Source: D37C17 sp964551815
GTDB lineage: Bacteria > Fidelibacterota > Marinisomatia > SCGC-AAA003-L08 > D37C17
Assembly (NCBI GenBank): GCA_964551815.1
Contig: CAZKEL010000024.1
Coordinates: 1-32,964, forward strand
Length of the DNA: 32,964 nt
Direction of reading: 5' to 3'
The notes under the pieces were generated by a model. It had not been told where the DNA came from. It did no database searches and saw nothing but the letters and a program-made list of their open reading frames with translations. The translations under genes and the position numbers were made by a program. Positions 18,123-26,907 of this stretch are shown in pieces (position 1 is the first letter of the stretch; every line of letters starts with the position of its first letter).

Positions 18123-19065
18123 TGTAATTCCCACTTACCGGGAGGACATTAACGTAGCCTTGACCCATATTTATCCACAGGGTCCTAAGTCACTTACTGC
18201 ACCTGTAAATTATGTATTAAGAGGGAAGGGAAAACGCATCCGCCCCTTATTGGCAATTTTTGCAGCAGAAGCCTGTGGGGGAAAAAAGGAGGATGTCTTT
18301 TCTGCTGCTCTGGCAGTTGAAGTTCTGCATAATTTTACCTTAGTTCATGACGATATCATGGATGAAGACCAGATGCGACACGGACAGCCCACAGTTCACC
18401 ATAAATGGGATGACGGAATTGCAATACTTACTGGTGATGCCATGCTGTCCCTGGCTTTAAATTTATTGAATAAATCTCCCAGCGGACGCCGGCAACAAAT
18501 TGAAATTTTTATTGATGGATTATTAGCCGTCTGTGAAGGCCAAGCTTTGGATAAAGAATTCGAGACTATAGACGAAGTAAGTTTGGATGACTATTTGAAA
18601 ATGATTGATCTTAAAACCGGATATATGCTGGGACTTGCTGCCGAAATGGGGGCTATATCGGCAGGAAAAGATAATAATACGGTTATGGCAATCAGGGACT
18701 ATGGCAGGTTAATCGGCAGAGCATTTCAAATTCAGGATGACTATCTGGAAATATTTTCAGATAGTTCCAATATGGGAAAATCTCTCAAAAGTGATATCAT
18801 ACTGGGGAAAAAAACCTATTTAATGATTCAGGCACAGGAATCCTCAAATCCCGAAATATCCTCCGCCATTCAATTGGCACATAAGGACTTTACCAAAGGA
18901 TTAAAAAAAATTAGATCTATTTTGGTAGAGGAAGGTATAAAAGAGAAAACAGAAAATGAAATTTATTCCATCATAACCTTAGCAGATAAAAAGATTTCAC
19001 ATCTGGACTTAGATGGGGAAAAGCTATTATATTTTAGTGAATTAATCCACAATAGAGGAAATTAA
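18109..19065 (+). CDS. polyprenyl (trans-isoprenyl) diphosphate synthase
   Basis: This enzyme condenses isopentenyl diphosphate with an allylic diphosphate to make prenyl chains for quinones or undecaprenyl precursors. About 318 residues. The first Asp-rich motif is DDIMD in LVHDDIMDEDQMRHGQPT, and KGKRIRPLL binds diphosphate. The second Asp-rich motif is QDDYLE, with Glu instead of the usual last Asp. A KTYLMI segment follows. Two TTG starts are possible. I prefer 18109, which has GGAAG eight bases upstream; 18094 adds five residues. Either overlaps the end of the mutase gene, suggesting translational coupling. Chain length cannot be decided from sequence alone. Confidence 0.88.
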   Translation: MNIADVIPTYREDINVALTHIYPQGPKSLTAPVNYVLRGKGKRIRPLLAIFAAEACGGKKEDVFSAALAVEVLHNFTLVHDDIMDEDQMRHGQPTVHHKWDDGIAILTGDAMLSLALNLLNKSPSGRRQQIEIFIDGLLAVCEGQALDKEFETIDEVSLDDYLKMIDLKTGYMLGLAAEMGAISAGKDNNTVMAIRDYGRLIGRAFQIQDDYLEIFSDSSNMGKSLKSDIILGKKTYLMIQAQESSNPEISSAIQLAHKDFTKGLKKIRSILVEEGIKEKTENEIYSIITLADKKISHLDLDGEKLLYFSELIHNRGN

Positions 19066-20109
19066 ATGGAGCAATTGACAGAATTATCAACAGAATTAGA
19101 CCGGGAAGATATGAAGGGAGCAATACAGGAATTCCCTGCACATATTCGGGAAACTCAAACCATGATGGAGTCATGGCGGCCAAAAATAGACTATACTGAT
19201 ATTCGCCAAATATTGGTTTTGGGAATGGGTGGCTCCGCCATAGGAGGAGATGTTGCCAGAGTGTTAGTTCAAGAGGAGTGTGCTCTGCCAATATTGGTAA
19301 ACAGGTCCTATACTATTCCAGCTTGGGTGGATGGGCATACATTGGTGATTGCTTCCTCATATTCCGGAGGAACAGAGGAAACCCTCAATGCCTTTACACA
19401 ATGTCAAGAACGCAACTGCCCATTGATTATTATATCAACCGGCGGCAAAATCACAGAAATTGCCAGGGAGAATAATTATGATAGAGTTACTCTCCCCAAA
19501 GGATTACAGCCTCGTGCCGCTTTAGGGTATTCCTTTTTCAGTTTATTACTGGTCTTAAAAAAAGTCGGCTTTATTTCTGATGTAATACCAAAGAGGGTAA
19601 ATGAAGCAGTATCTAAGCTAGAAACCTTATCAAGAGAATTATCTCAGTCCACAAATGAAGCTCTCACCATGGCGGAAAAAATACATAAAACCATTCCTTT
19701 TATTTATGGCAGTGAAAACCTCACTTGGGTAGTTGCACTTCGATTTCGCGGTCAGTTGGCAGAGAATGCAAAAATGCTTTCCACCCATCACCATTTTCCT
19801 GAGCAAAACCATAATGAGATTGAAGGGTGGACCTGTAACCCTCATATATTAACACACAGCTCTGTTGTTTGGCTGAGAGACGAAGATGATCATCCGGGAG
19901 TTCAAAAACGCATGAATATTTCTGAGGATATTTTATGTGAAGAAACAGCAATTCAGCTGAGCATATCGCAGAGTGGGAAAAACAAGGTGGAACGGTTATT
20001 AAAGCTGATTCATTTTACTGATTGGGTAAGTTATTATTGTGCTCTGCTAAATCAGATTGATCCCACCCCTGTAAATCGAATTCAGGATTTAAAAGCCCGA
20101 ATTGCATAA
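19066..20109 (+). CDS. bifunctional phosphoglucose/phosphomannose isomerase
   Basis: This SIS-domain isomerase interconverts fructose-6-phosphate with glucose- or mannose-6-phosphate. The 347 residues fit the short bifunctional PGI/PMI family rather than classical Pgi (about 550). The first SIS domain has LVLGMGGSAIGGD (about 50-62) and ASSYSGGTEETL; the second has PFIYGSE and the His-rich HHHFPEQNHNEIEGW with the catalytic Glu/His. The ATG directly abuts the stop of the prenyl synthase. It acts on the same sugar-phosphate pool as the mutase upstream. Confidence 0.9.
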   Translation: MEQLTELSTELDREDMKGAIQEFPAHIRETQTMMESWRPKIDYTDIRQILVLGMGGSAIGGDVARVLVQEECALPILVNRSYTIPAWVDGHTLVIASSYSGGTEETLNAFTQCQERNCPLIIISTGGKITEIARENNYDRVTLPKGLQPRAALGYSFFSLLLVLKKVGFISDVIPKRVNEAVSKLETLSRELSQSTNEALTMAEKIHKTIPFIYGSENLTWVVALRFRGQLAENAKMLSTHHHFPEQNHNEIEGWTCNPHILTHSSVVWLRDEDDHPGVQKRMNISEDILCEETAIQLSISQSGKNKVERLLKLIHFTDWVSYYCALLNQIDPTPVNRIQDLKARIA

Positions 20110-20162
20110 AATCAAGAATCAAACATTGTTTATACCGACGAGAAAATTGTAAATTTAGCATT

Positions 20163-20750
20163 ATGAATAAAGTAGAAGTCAAGCGTATTTCATATTATCC
20201 ACCTTCTAAGGGGTACGCTGTATTATTACAGGAAGCGGACGGAAGCCGCAGTTTGCCCATCATTGTAGGCAGTTCAGAGGCGCAAGCTATTGCGTTATAT
20301 TTAGAGGGTGTGGATATGCCCCGGCCTATGACGCATGATTTGCTGATAAATATTTTGGAAAACCTGGAAGGTGAAATTACACGGGTGACCATTGCACGGA
20401 TCAATAACGGTACTTTTTATGCCGAAATAGAAATCTCAAATCCACAAATGGGGGAGATGGTGATCGATTCCAGACCCAGTGATGCCATCGCAGTAGCGCT
20501 ACGGACCCATACCCCTATTTTTGTATCAGATGAAGTCATGAATGCTGCAGGAATTGATACTGATAACAATGAAGGTGAAATAGTAGAGCCCGTCACTTCA
20601 GATGAGCTAACGAAAGAAGCCACTGAAGAAACGGTTCTTGAAAATTTAAACGAAGCCTTAGAAAAGGCAGTATCTGAGGAAGAATATGAAGTTGCTGCCC
20701 GCCTGCGTGATCGAATCAAGCAGTTAGAAAAAAAATCAACTCCCCAATAG
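20163..20750 (+). CDS. bifunctional nuclease family (DUF151) protein with C-terminal UVR motif
   Basis: The 195-residue protein has an N-terminal DUF151/bifunctional nuclease domain (about 1-135). Its marks are LPIIVGSSEAQAIALYLEG, RPMTHDLL and SRPSDAIAVALRT. After an acidic linker it ends with a UvrB/UvrC-type coiled-coil motif (EEEYEVAARLRDRIKQLEK, about 172-190). In studied relatives the domain has DNase/RNase activity, but its physiological role is unclear. The UVR tail suggests a protein-protein contact. A 53-bp AT-rich spacer separates it from the isomerase gene. Its last 15 bp overlap the end of convergent rnc. Confidence 0.88.
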   Translation: MNKVEVKRISYYPPSKGYAVLLQEADGSRSLPIIVGSSEAQAIALYLEGVDMPRPMTHDLLINILENLEGEITRVTIARINNGTFYAEIEISNPQMGEMVIDSRPSDAIAVALRTHTPIFVSDEVMNAAGIDTDNNEGEIVEPVTSDELTKEATEETVLENLNEALEKAVSEEEYEVAARLRDRIKQLEKKSTPQ

Positions 20751-21449
20751 AAAGTTAATTGCCCTTTGGGCACCATCTTGTTCGGCAGATTTCTTTGTCG
20801 AACCAATACCCACCCAGGAATTATCCTGATCAATTGCTACTTTTATTATAAAAGTCTTTTCATGCTCGGGGCCATGTGATTTGGTTATGGTGAAGTTGGG
20901 AGCAGGAAGATTTTTCTTATGGCAGTACTCAATGAGCTGACCTTTGTAATTTTGATCTTCATGTGCCAAGTGTTCTGATAGACAGAGGGTCCTTTTAATA
21001 AAAGCGGAAGCCTCCTTGATTCCTCCGTCTAAAAATATAGCTCCTACAACTGCTTCATATACGTCTGCTGAAATATTCAAAGCAACTTTGGGATCATTGA
21101 TATTGACACCTTGCTCAATGCGGAGAACATCCATGACACCCAGGTTCTGACCCAGCATAGCAAGAAAGCCACGATTCACCAATGATGCTCGCTTTTTGGT
21201 GAGGGTCCCTTCGTCAGATTGGGGATATTTTTTAAATAGATAATTAGAAACGGCCTGATCTATTACAGCATCCCCTAAAAATTCTAACCGTTCGTAATTT
21301 CCTTCAGAGTGGTTTTGCACAGAACGGTGAGTGATGGCTTTTTCTAAATAATAAGGATGGCTAAATATGTAATGCAGCCGTTTTTCAAATTCCTTAAGCT
21401 CCGGGGCTTTAGTGACAAGGAGGGCTTGAAGTTTTCGAATCAGCCTCAA
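20736..21449 (-). CDS. rnc: ribonuclease III
   Basis: This double-stranded RNA endonuclease matures rRNA and regulates mRNAs. The 237 residues include the catalytic signature ERLEFLGDA (53-61, Glu56 and Asp60) and the second metal pair Asp129/Glu132 in SADVYEAVVGAIFLDGG. A C-terminal dsRNA-binding domain starts at YKGQLIEYC and ends at KKSAEQDGAQRAI. The start is TTG at 21449, overlapping the fabF stop as TTGA, so translation is probably coupled. It is the last gene of the fatty-acid cluster; acpP-fabF-rnc order is a known arrangement in many bacteria. Confidence 0.94.
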   Translation of the reverse strand: MRLIRKLQALLVTKAPELKEFEKRLHYIFSHPYYLEKAITHRSVQNHSEGNYERLEFLGDAVIDQAVSNYLFKKYPQSDEGTLTKKRASLVNRGFLAMLGQNLGVMDVLRIEQGVNINDPKVALNISADVYEAVVGAIFLDGGIKEASAFIKRTLCLSEHLAHEDQNYKGQLIEYCHKKNLPAPNFTITKSHGPEHEKTFIIKVAIDQDNSWVGIGSTKKSAEQDGAQRAINFLLGS

Positions 21450-22678
21450 GGTGTATGAGATTTAAAAATCAACACAGCATTATGACCGCCAAACCCAAAA
21501 GTATTAGACATAGCATAATTCACTTCCTTGTCAACGGCTTGGTTTGGTACATAGTTTAAGTCACAATCAGGGTCTGAAGTGGAATAATGAATCGTTGGTG
21601 GCAGGAAATGGTGCCGAATACTCAATAATGCTGCCACTGATTCAACTCCGCCTGCTGCACCTAATAAATGACCCGTCATAGATTTCGTCGAACTCACTGC
21701 AAGAGTATTTGCATGCTCACCAAATGCAGATTTTATTGCTGCTGTTTCAATTTTATCATTAAATGGGGTTGAGGTTCCGTGGGCATTTATATAGTCAATA
21801 TCCTCTTTATTACATCCAGCATCTTCTATTGCACGCGACATAGCCCTTGCTGCACCATCACCGTCTGGGTGAGGACTGGTTAAATGGTAGGCATCACCAG
21901 TTGCTCCATACCCTACAATTTCCCCCAGGATTTCTGCTCCTCGTTCCATGGCATGCTCTCTTTCTTCCAGAATTACAATGCCGGCTCCTTCTCCCATTAC
22001 AAACCCGTCTCTATCTGCATCAAAGGGTCTGCTTGCTGATTCAGGATCACCGTTTTTTGTCAAGGCTTTCATATTTGAAAACCCTGCAACCGCCATAGGT
22101 GTAATGGTTGCATCTGAGCCACCGGTTATAATGGCATCAGCATCCCCATACTTGATCATTCTAAAAGAATCACCAATTGCATGGGAGGCAGTGGCACAAG
22201 CGGACACAACACAGTAATTAGGTCCCTTAAATCCGTATTTTATGGATACTTGCCCTGAAGCTATATCTGAAATCATAGAGGGAATGAAGAAGGGGCTTAC
22301 TCTCCGGGGACTACTCAGTAATTTTTCATGCTGTTGTTCAAAGGTATTAATTCCACCTATTCCCGAACCAATGACTACACCAATACGGGTAGGATCTGCA
22401 TCCGAGGAGTTTAAACCAGATTGGAGAATTGCTTCGTCACTAGCGATCATTGATAAGGCAGTGAAACGGTCCATGCGGTTTAATTCTCTTCGGTCAATAT
22501 AATCTTCCAGATTAAGTTTCACTTCCCCTGCAATGTTAACCGGATAGTTTTCGGTGTCAAAGAGGGTGATGGGAGCGATTCCATTCACCCCATTTTTTAG
22601 TCCGGCGTAAAATTCCGGGGTAGAGTTACCGATGGGAGACAGAACACCTGTTCCCGTTATGACGACTCTTCTGTTCAA
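21446..22678 (-). CDS. fabF: 3-oxoacyl-ACP synthase II
   Basis: This condensing enzyme elongates acyl-ACP with malonyl-ACP. The 410 residues carry the Cys-His-His triad: Cys161 in VVSACATASH, His300 in NAHGTSTPFND and His337 in SMTGHLLGAAGG. The GFGGHN motif near the C-terminus is also present. The start is TTG at 22678, 8 bp after acpP, with only a weak Shine-Dalgarno sequence; the N-terminus RRVVITGTGVLSPIG fits the family there. Confidence 0.96.
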   Translation of the reverse strand: MNRRVVITGTGVLSPIGNSTPEFYAGLKNGVNGIAPITLFDTENYPVNIAGEVKLNLEDYIDRRELNRMDRFTALSMIASDEAILQSGLNSSDADPTRIGVVIGSGIGGINTFEQQHEKLLSSPRRVSPFFIPSMISDIASGQVSIKYGFKGPNYCVVSACATASHAIGDSFRMIKYGDADAIITGGSDATITPMAVAGFSNMKALTKNGDPESASRPFDADRDGFVMGEGAGIVILEEREHAMERGAEILGEIVGYGATGDAYHLTSPHPDGDGAARAMSRAIEDAGCNKEDIDYINAHGTSTPFNDKIETAAIKSAFGEHANTLAVSSTKSMTGHLLGAAGGVESVAALLSIRHHFLPPTIHYSTSDPDCDLNYVPNQAVDKEVNYAMSNTFGFGGHNAVLIFKSHTP

Positions 22679-22686
22679 TAGACTAC

Positions 22687-22923
22687 TTAATTCAGTTTAG
22701 TAGAAATATAATCCACTGCCTGACCTACAGACAGAAGATCTTCAGCTTCTTCATCGGGAATTTCAATACCGAATTCCTCTTCAAACTGCATGATGAGTTC
22801 TACGGTGTCCAACGAATCAGCCCCCAGATCATCAATAAATTTTGCTTCCATGGTGATTTTAGTATCCTCAACACCTAATTTATCAACAATGATCTCTTTT
22901 ACTTTATCGAAATGTTCTGACAT
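22687..22923 (-). CDS. acpP: acyl carrier protein
   Basis: A 78-residue acidic four-helix protein that carries growing acyl chains. The phosphopantetheine attachment site is Ser37 in GADSLDTVELIM. A strong AAAGGAG Shine-Dalgarno sequence lies 8 bases before the ATG, in keeping with the high expression expected of ACP. It sits between fabG and fabF, 18 bp and 8 bp away. Confidence 0.96.
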   Translation of the reverse strand: MSEHFDKVKEIIVDKLGVEDTKITMEAKFIDDLGADSLDTVELIMQFEEEFGIEIPDEEAEDLLSVGQAVDYISTKLN

Positions 22924-22941
22924 TTATTCGATCTCCTTTAT

Positions 22942-23694
22942 TTAATACATTACCATTCCTCCGTCCACATTGAAGGTTTGGCCGGTAATATAGGCTGCAT
23001 TATCTGATACTAAAAAGCATACCAGATTGGCAACATCTTCTACTGACCCCAACCTGCCTAATGGAATGGAGGTTAACATCTTTTCTTTTACTTTTTCATC
23101 CAGTTCATCGGTCATTTCTGTAGTGATATATCCGGGTGCAACCGCATTCACATTAATATTTCTGGATCCTAATTCTTTTGCCATGGACTTAGTAAGTCCA
23201 ATAATTCCTGCTTTAGAAGCAGCATAATTTCCCTGGCCGGCGTTTCCAATCTGGCCTATGACGGAGGTGATATTTACAATTTTGCCTCCTTTATTTTTCA
23301 TCATGGGGCGGGTCACTGCTTTTATACCATTATAACAGCTTTTCAGATTAACATTCATTACGGAATCCCAATCTTCATCTTTCATCCGCATAATGAGATT
23401 ATCGCGGGTGATACCGGCATTATTGATAAGTATGTCAACATTTCCCATTTTTTCTGTAACGCTCTTCACCGTGTTTGAAAATGCTTCGGAGTTTGACACA
23501 TCTGCAGCAATTACCCTAGCCTTTCCATTAGATTTTTCAATTTGAGATTGAACCACGGTTAACTCTTTTTCACTGCGGGAAACCAAAACGACTGCAGCTC
23601 CATTGGAAGCAAGCTTTAACGCAATGGCTTTTCCAATACCCCGTGAAGCGCCTGTAACAATGGCTGTTTTTGAACTTAAATCACAGCACTGCAA
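22942..23694 (-). CDS. fabG: 3-oxoacyl-ACP reductase
   Basis: This NADPH-dependent short-chain dehydrogenase reduces 3-ketoacyl-ACP. The 250 residues have TGASRGIG (14-21), NNAG (91-94), and the catalytic Ser144, Tyr157 and Lys161 (YAASK). The C-terminus has GGMVMY. The start is TTG at 23694, overlapping the 3' end of fabD by 14 bp; no ATG lies close enough to keep the Rossmann strand. Confidence 0.95.
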   Translation of the reverse strand: MQCCDLSSKTAIVTGASRGIGKAIALKLASNGAAVVLVSRSEKELTVVQSQIEKSNGKARVIAADVSNSEAFSNTVKSVTEKMGNVDILINNAGITRDNLIMRMKDEDWDSVMNVNLKSCYNGIKAVTRPMMKNKGGKIVNITSVIGQIGNAGQGNYAASKAGIIGLTKSMAKELGSRNINVNAVAPGYITTEMTDELDEKVKEKMLTSIPLGRLGSVEDVANLVCFLVSDNAAYITGQTFNVDGGMVMY

Positions 23695-24595
23695 GATTTT
23701 CTAAATGCTCCGGTTTATCACATTGAGTTGTGGTTGATTCCGGAAAAATCCGTTGGTTAAGCCCTTTGAGAACTTTCCCCGGTCCTACTTCGGTAAAATG
23801 AACAATTCCTTTACTCTTCATATTCAGGATTGTCGCTGACCAAAGAACAGGATTTTCCAGCTGTTTCAAAATATTTTCCTTAATTTCTACAGCATCAGTA
23901 ATGGGTTTTCCATGCACATTTTGGAAAACAGGAACTGTGGCATTATTAAAGCTTATAGAATCCACAACTTTTTGTAGTGGCTCTCGTGCTGGTGCCATCA
24001 GAGGTGAATGAAATGCACCAGATACATTTAATCTCAAGGCACGTCTAACTCCGATTTCTTTCGCTGTATTGATGGCAGCTTCAACTGCTGATGATTCGCC
24101 GGAAATAACCGTTTGACCAGGCGCATTTAAATTTGCAGGCACCACAATTCCTTCCTGGTTACAAATCTCTTTTATCTGAGTACTGTCTGCTCCTATGATA
24201 GCTGCCATAGAACCTGCATTGTGCTGCCCTGCTTTTGCCATTTCCCCCGATCTGACTTTCACAATTTCCAAGGCATCTTCAAAAGTGAGTACTTTTGCAG
24301 ATACCAAGGCAGAAAATTCCCCCAGACTGTGTCCGGCAACACCCTCTGGATGAATTTCTTTTTCCTTTAACATTTTATCTAAAATAACAGAATGTACAAA
24401 GATTGCAGGTTGGGTGAAATCAGTTTGCTGCAGTTTCTCCACAGGTCCATGAAAAGAAATATCCGTTAGGTTAAATCCCAGAATCTCATTCGCTGCGTCA
24501 TAGATATCCCGGGCTAAAGTATAATTATCATACCATTCTGCACCCATGCCCACATATTGTGAGCCTTGCCCCGGAAAAATAAAAGCTTCACGCAT
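23681..24595 (-). CDS. fabD: malonyl-CoA:ACP transacylase
   Basis: Loads malonyl groups from CoA onto ACP. The 304 residues contain FPGQGSQYVGMG, the nucleophile Ser90 in GHSLGEFSAL and the catalytic His196 in GAFHSPLM. The ATG at 24595 overlaps the fabH stop by 8 bp, and the 3' end overlaps fabG, consistent with a coupled operon. Confidence 0.95.
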   Translation of the reverse strand: MREAFIFPGQGSQYVGMGAEWYDNYTLARDIYDAANEILGFNLTDISFHGPVEKLQQTDFTQPAIFVHSVILDKMLKEKEIHPEGVAGHSLGEFSALVSAKVLTFEDALEIVKVRSGEMAKAGQHNAGSMAAIIGADSTQIKEICNQEGIVVPANLNAPGQTVISGESSAVEAAINTAKEIGVRRALRLNVSGAFHSPLMAPAREPLQKVVDSISFNNATVPVFQNVHGKPITDAVEIKENILKQLENPVLWSATILNMKSKGIVHFTEVGPGKVLKGLNQRIFPESTTTQCDKPEHLENLAVL

Positions 24596-25595
24596 AAGCA
24601 GGGAACCCCCATTTTAAATACATTGCACCCCAGGAAAATCCTGCACCAAAGGCAGATAGTATTACATTATCGCCCTGTGACAGCATTTTTTCCTCATGAG
24701 CTTCCGCAAGGCAGATTGGGAGGGTAGCAGCAGTAGTATTTGCAAAACGATCTATATTAATCATGACCTGAGAATCAGAGAGACCTAATTTCTTTGCAGC
24801 TGCATCAATAATTCGTTTATTTGCCTGATGGGGAATAAAAAGATCAATATCACTGCCTTGTAGATTATTTCGACTGGCAACCTGATAGGAGATATCAGCC
24901 ATCCCTTTTACAGCATGTTTGAATACGGATTTTCCATCTTGAAAAACATAATGTTGCTTATTGTCAACAGTTTCATGGGAAGCAGGCAGCCGACTGCCTC
25001 CTGCATCCATTTTAAGAAATTCACCGCCTGAACCGTCAATTCTAAGTTCACTATCAATCATGCCATATTCTTCCGAGGGTTCAAGGAGAACTGCTCCTGC
25101 ACCATCCCCAAAGAGAATACAGGTATTCCGGTCTTCAAAATTCAAAATGGAACTCATAGTATCTGCACCAACCACAATGACTTTTTCACACTGTTGAGAG
25201 GTAATCAAAGCAGCTCCTGACTGCATGCCAAATAAAAACCCTGAACAGGCGGCAGATAAATCATAACCCCAGGCGTTTTTAGCTCCAATATTTGATTGTA
25301 TTATGGCGGCTGTGGAAGGAAACATCATATCAGGCGTAATGGTGGCTACGATAATAGCGTCAATTTCTTCAGCGGTGATATTGCGTTGTTCCAATAATTG
25401 CATAATGGCTTTGGTGGACATGTCCGCAGTTGCCTGCCCATTTTTTACAATGCGGCGTTCTCTGATACCGGTTCTGGTTTGGATCCATTCATCACTGGTA
25501 TCCACCAGTTTTTCCATATCCTGATTTGACAGGACTTTTTCTGGCAAATATTTTCCGGTTCCAGTTATATTGGCTCTAAACTGGATTGGTTTCAC
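24588..25595 (-). CDS. fabH: 3-oxoacyl-ACP synthase III
   Basis: Initiates fatty-acid synthesis by condensing acetyl-CoA (or a branched primer) with malonyl-ACP. The 335 residues carry the triad Cys117 (SAACSGF), His256 (IPHQANKRI) and Asn286 (FANTTAA). The start is GTG at 25595, inside the 3' end of plsX (20-bp overlap). Primer specificity cannot be read from sequence. Confidence 0.95.
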   Translation of the reverse strand: MKPIQFRANITGTGKYLPEKVLSNQDMEKLVDTSDEWIQTRTGIRERRIVKNGQATADMSTKAIMQLLEQRNITAEEIDAIIVATITPDMMFPSTAAIIQSNIGAKNAWGYDLSAACSGFLFGMQSGAALITSQQCEKVIVVGADTMSSILNFEDRNTCILFGDGAGAVLLEPSEEYGMIDSELRIDGSGGEFLKMDAGGSRLPASHETVDNKQHYVFQDGKSVFKHAVKGMADISYQVASRNNLQGSDIDLFIPHQANKRIIDAAAKKLGLSDSQVMINIDRFANTTAATLPICLAEAHEEKMLSQGDNVILSAFGAGFSWGAMYLKWGFPAYA

Positions 25596-26622
25596 TTAAT
25601 TTATTATTTTCCTCAAAAATTTCACTGTGTCTGGAGAGACGGTCAGCAATATCTTCAATTAAATTTTCTTCAACGGTTTTTTGGGCGGCCATTAGGGAAT
25701 TTTTGATTCCCCTTTCTGTTGCTGAACCATGGCATTTCATGACTACACCATTTATTCCCAACAAGGGAGTAGCACCATACTCCTCATGATCTAAAGTAGA
25801 TTGAATATCATTAAATACATGGGTAAAAACAGGAGAGGTTTCATTCCCTGTTGAATGGACATTTACTCTTTCCTGAATCCAACTCATGAGATGGTGAATA
25901 AGGCCTTCAGTCTGTTTCAGTACAATATTGCCTGTAAATCCATCACAGACGACTACATCTGCTTTACCTTCCATGATGTAGCGGGGTTCAAGGTTTCCGA
26001 TGAAATTATTCAGATGCTCTTCCATCAAAGGGAAGGTGGTAGAAGTGAGTTCATTTCCTTTACCTTCTTCCCCGCCTATATTCAACAAGGCTACCCTGGG
26101 GTTCGGTCTGTCCTCCAAATGTTCAATATATGCGCCTGCCATGAGTCCAAATTGCACCAGATGAATGGGTTTGCAGTCTGCATTAGCTCCTGCATCACAG
26201 AGGATAAAGCCTCCTTTGTTTGAAGGAATAAAAGGAGCAAATGCTGGTCTTCGTATTCCAGGGATTTTTCCAATGAGAAATAGAGAAGTTGCTAAAAGAG
26301 CTCCTGTATTGCCGGCACTTACTACTGCCTGTGCCTCATTATCCTGAACTAATTGGATGGACCGCACCAATGAAGAGTCTGGTTTTTCTCTGAAAATTCT
26401 GGAAGGTTTTTCATGCATTCCCACTATTTCAGTGGTATGCAATATTTCAATTCTGGAAGTATCACTATTTAGTGAATTCAGAATCTGGTCAATCTCACCT
26501 TTATCGCCAACTAAAATTAGCTGTGCTGCATTATTGCCGGATTGTTCTAAATAGGCTAAAGCACCCTTAATAGTAGATAATGGTGCATTATCACCGCCTA
26601 ATACATCTAAGGCTATTTTCAT
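25576..26622 (-). CDS. plsX: phosphate acyltransferase
   Basis: Converts acyl-ACP to acyl-phosphate, the donor for PlsY in phospholipid synthesis; a peripheral membrane protein in studied species. The 348 residues begin with the signature IALDVLGGDNAP and contain SAGNTGALLA, CDAGANADCKP and CDGFTGNIVLK. It lies 13 bp after rpmF in the conserved rpmF-plsX-fabH order. Confidence 0.95.
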   Translation of the reverse strand: MKIALDVLGGDNAPLSTIKGALAYLEQSGNNAAQLILVGDKGEIDQILNSLNSDTSRIEILHTTEIVGMHEKPSRIFREKPDSSLVRSIQLVQDNEAQAVVSAGNTGALLATSLFLIGKIPGIRRPAFAPFIPSNKGGFILCDAGANADCKPIHLVQFGLMAGAYIEHLEDRPNPRVALLNIGGEEGKGNELTSTTFPLMEEHLNNFIGNLEPRYIMEGKADVVVCDGFTGNIVLKQTEGLIHHLMSWIQERVNVHSTGNETSPVFTHVFNDIQSTLDHEEYGATPLLGINGVVMKCHGSATERGIKNSLMAAQKTVEENLIEDIADRLSRHSEIFEENNKLSETNPV

Positions 26623-26635
26623 TTGGGGGGTAGGC

Positions 26636-26818
26636 TTAACTTGCCTGAGCTGCTATGACCGGACGACCCTTATAATATCCGCAACTGGGACAAGCTCTGT
26701 ATGGTAATTTGGGCTGACTGCATTGCGGGCAGTTACCCACTTGCGGTTTGGATAAATTCCAATTTGTTCTGCGTTTTCTGCCTCTTGCCTTTGATTGTTT
26801 TCTTTTTGGCACTGCCAT
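26636..26818 (-). CDS. rpmF: 50S ribosomal protein L32
   Basis: A 60-residue basic ribosomal protein. The N-terminus AVPKRKQSKARGRKRR is typical of the family. A zinc-ribbon pair of CxxC motifs (Cys30/33 and Cys43/46) is intact, marking the zinc-binding form. AAAGGAC lies 8-9 bases before the ATG. It heads the lipid-synthesis block, as in many bacteria. Confidence 0.96.
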   Translation of the reverse strand: MAVPKRKQSKARGRKRRTNWNLSKPQVGNCPQCSQPKLPYRACPSCGYYKGRPVIAAQAS

Positions 26819-26844
26819 AAAAAATATGTCCTTTAAATAAAGTT

Positions 26845-26872
26845 AATTACTTTCAAAAAAAGCTTAGTAATT
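26845..26872 (-). promoter_or_regulatory. AT-rich inverted repeat upstream of rpmF
   Basis: A perfect 7-bp inverted repeat, AATTACT (26845-26851) and AGTAATT (26866-26872), is separated by 14 bases. It lies in the 89-bp spacer between the SPOR gene and rpmF. It could be an operator, an attenuator-like hairpin or part of an internal promoter region. Chance occurrence in AT-rich DNA is possible. Confidence 0.3.
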
Positions 26873-26907
26873 TAAAAATACTGTTCCCCTTTTACCAAGT
26901 AAAGAAA

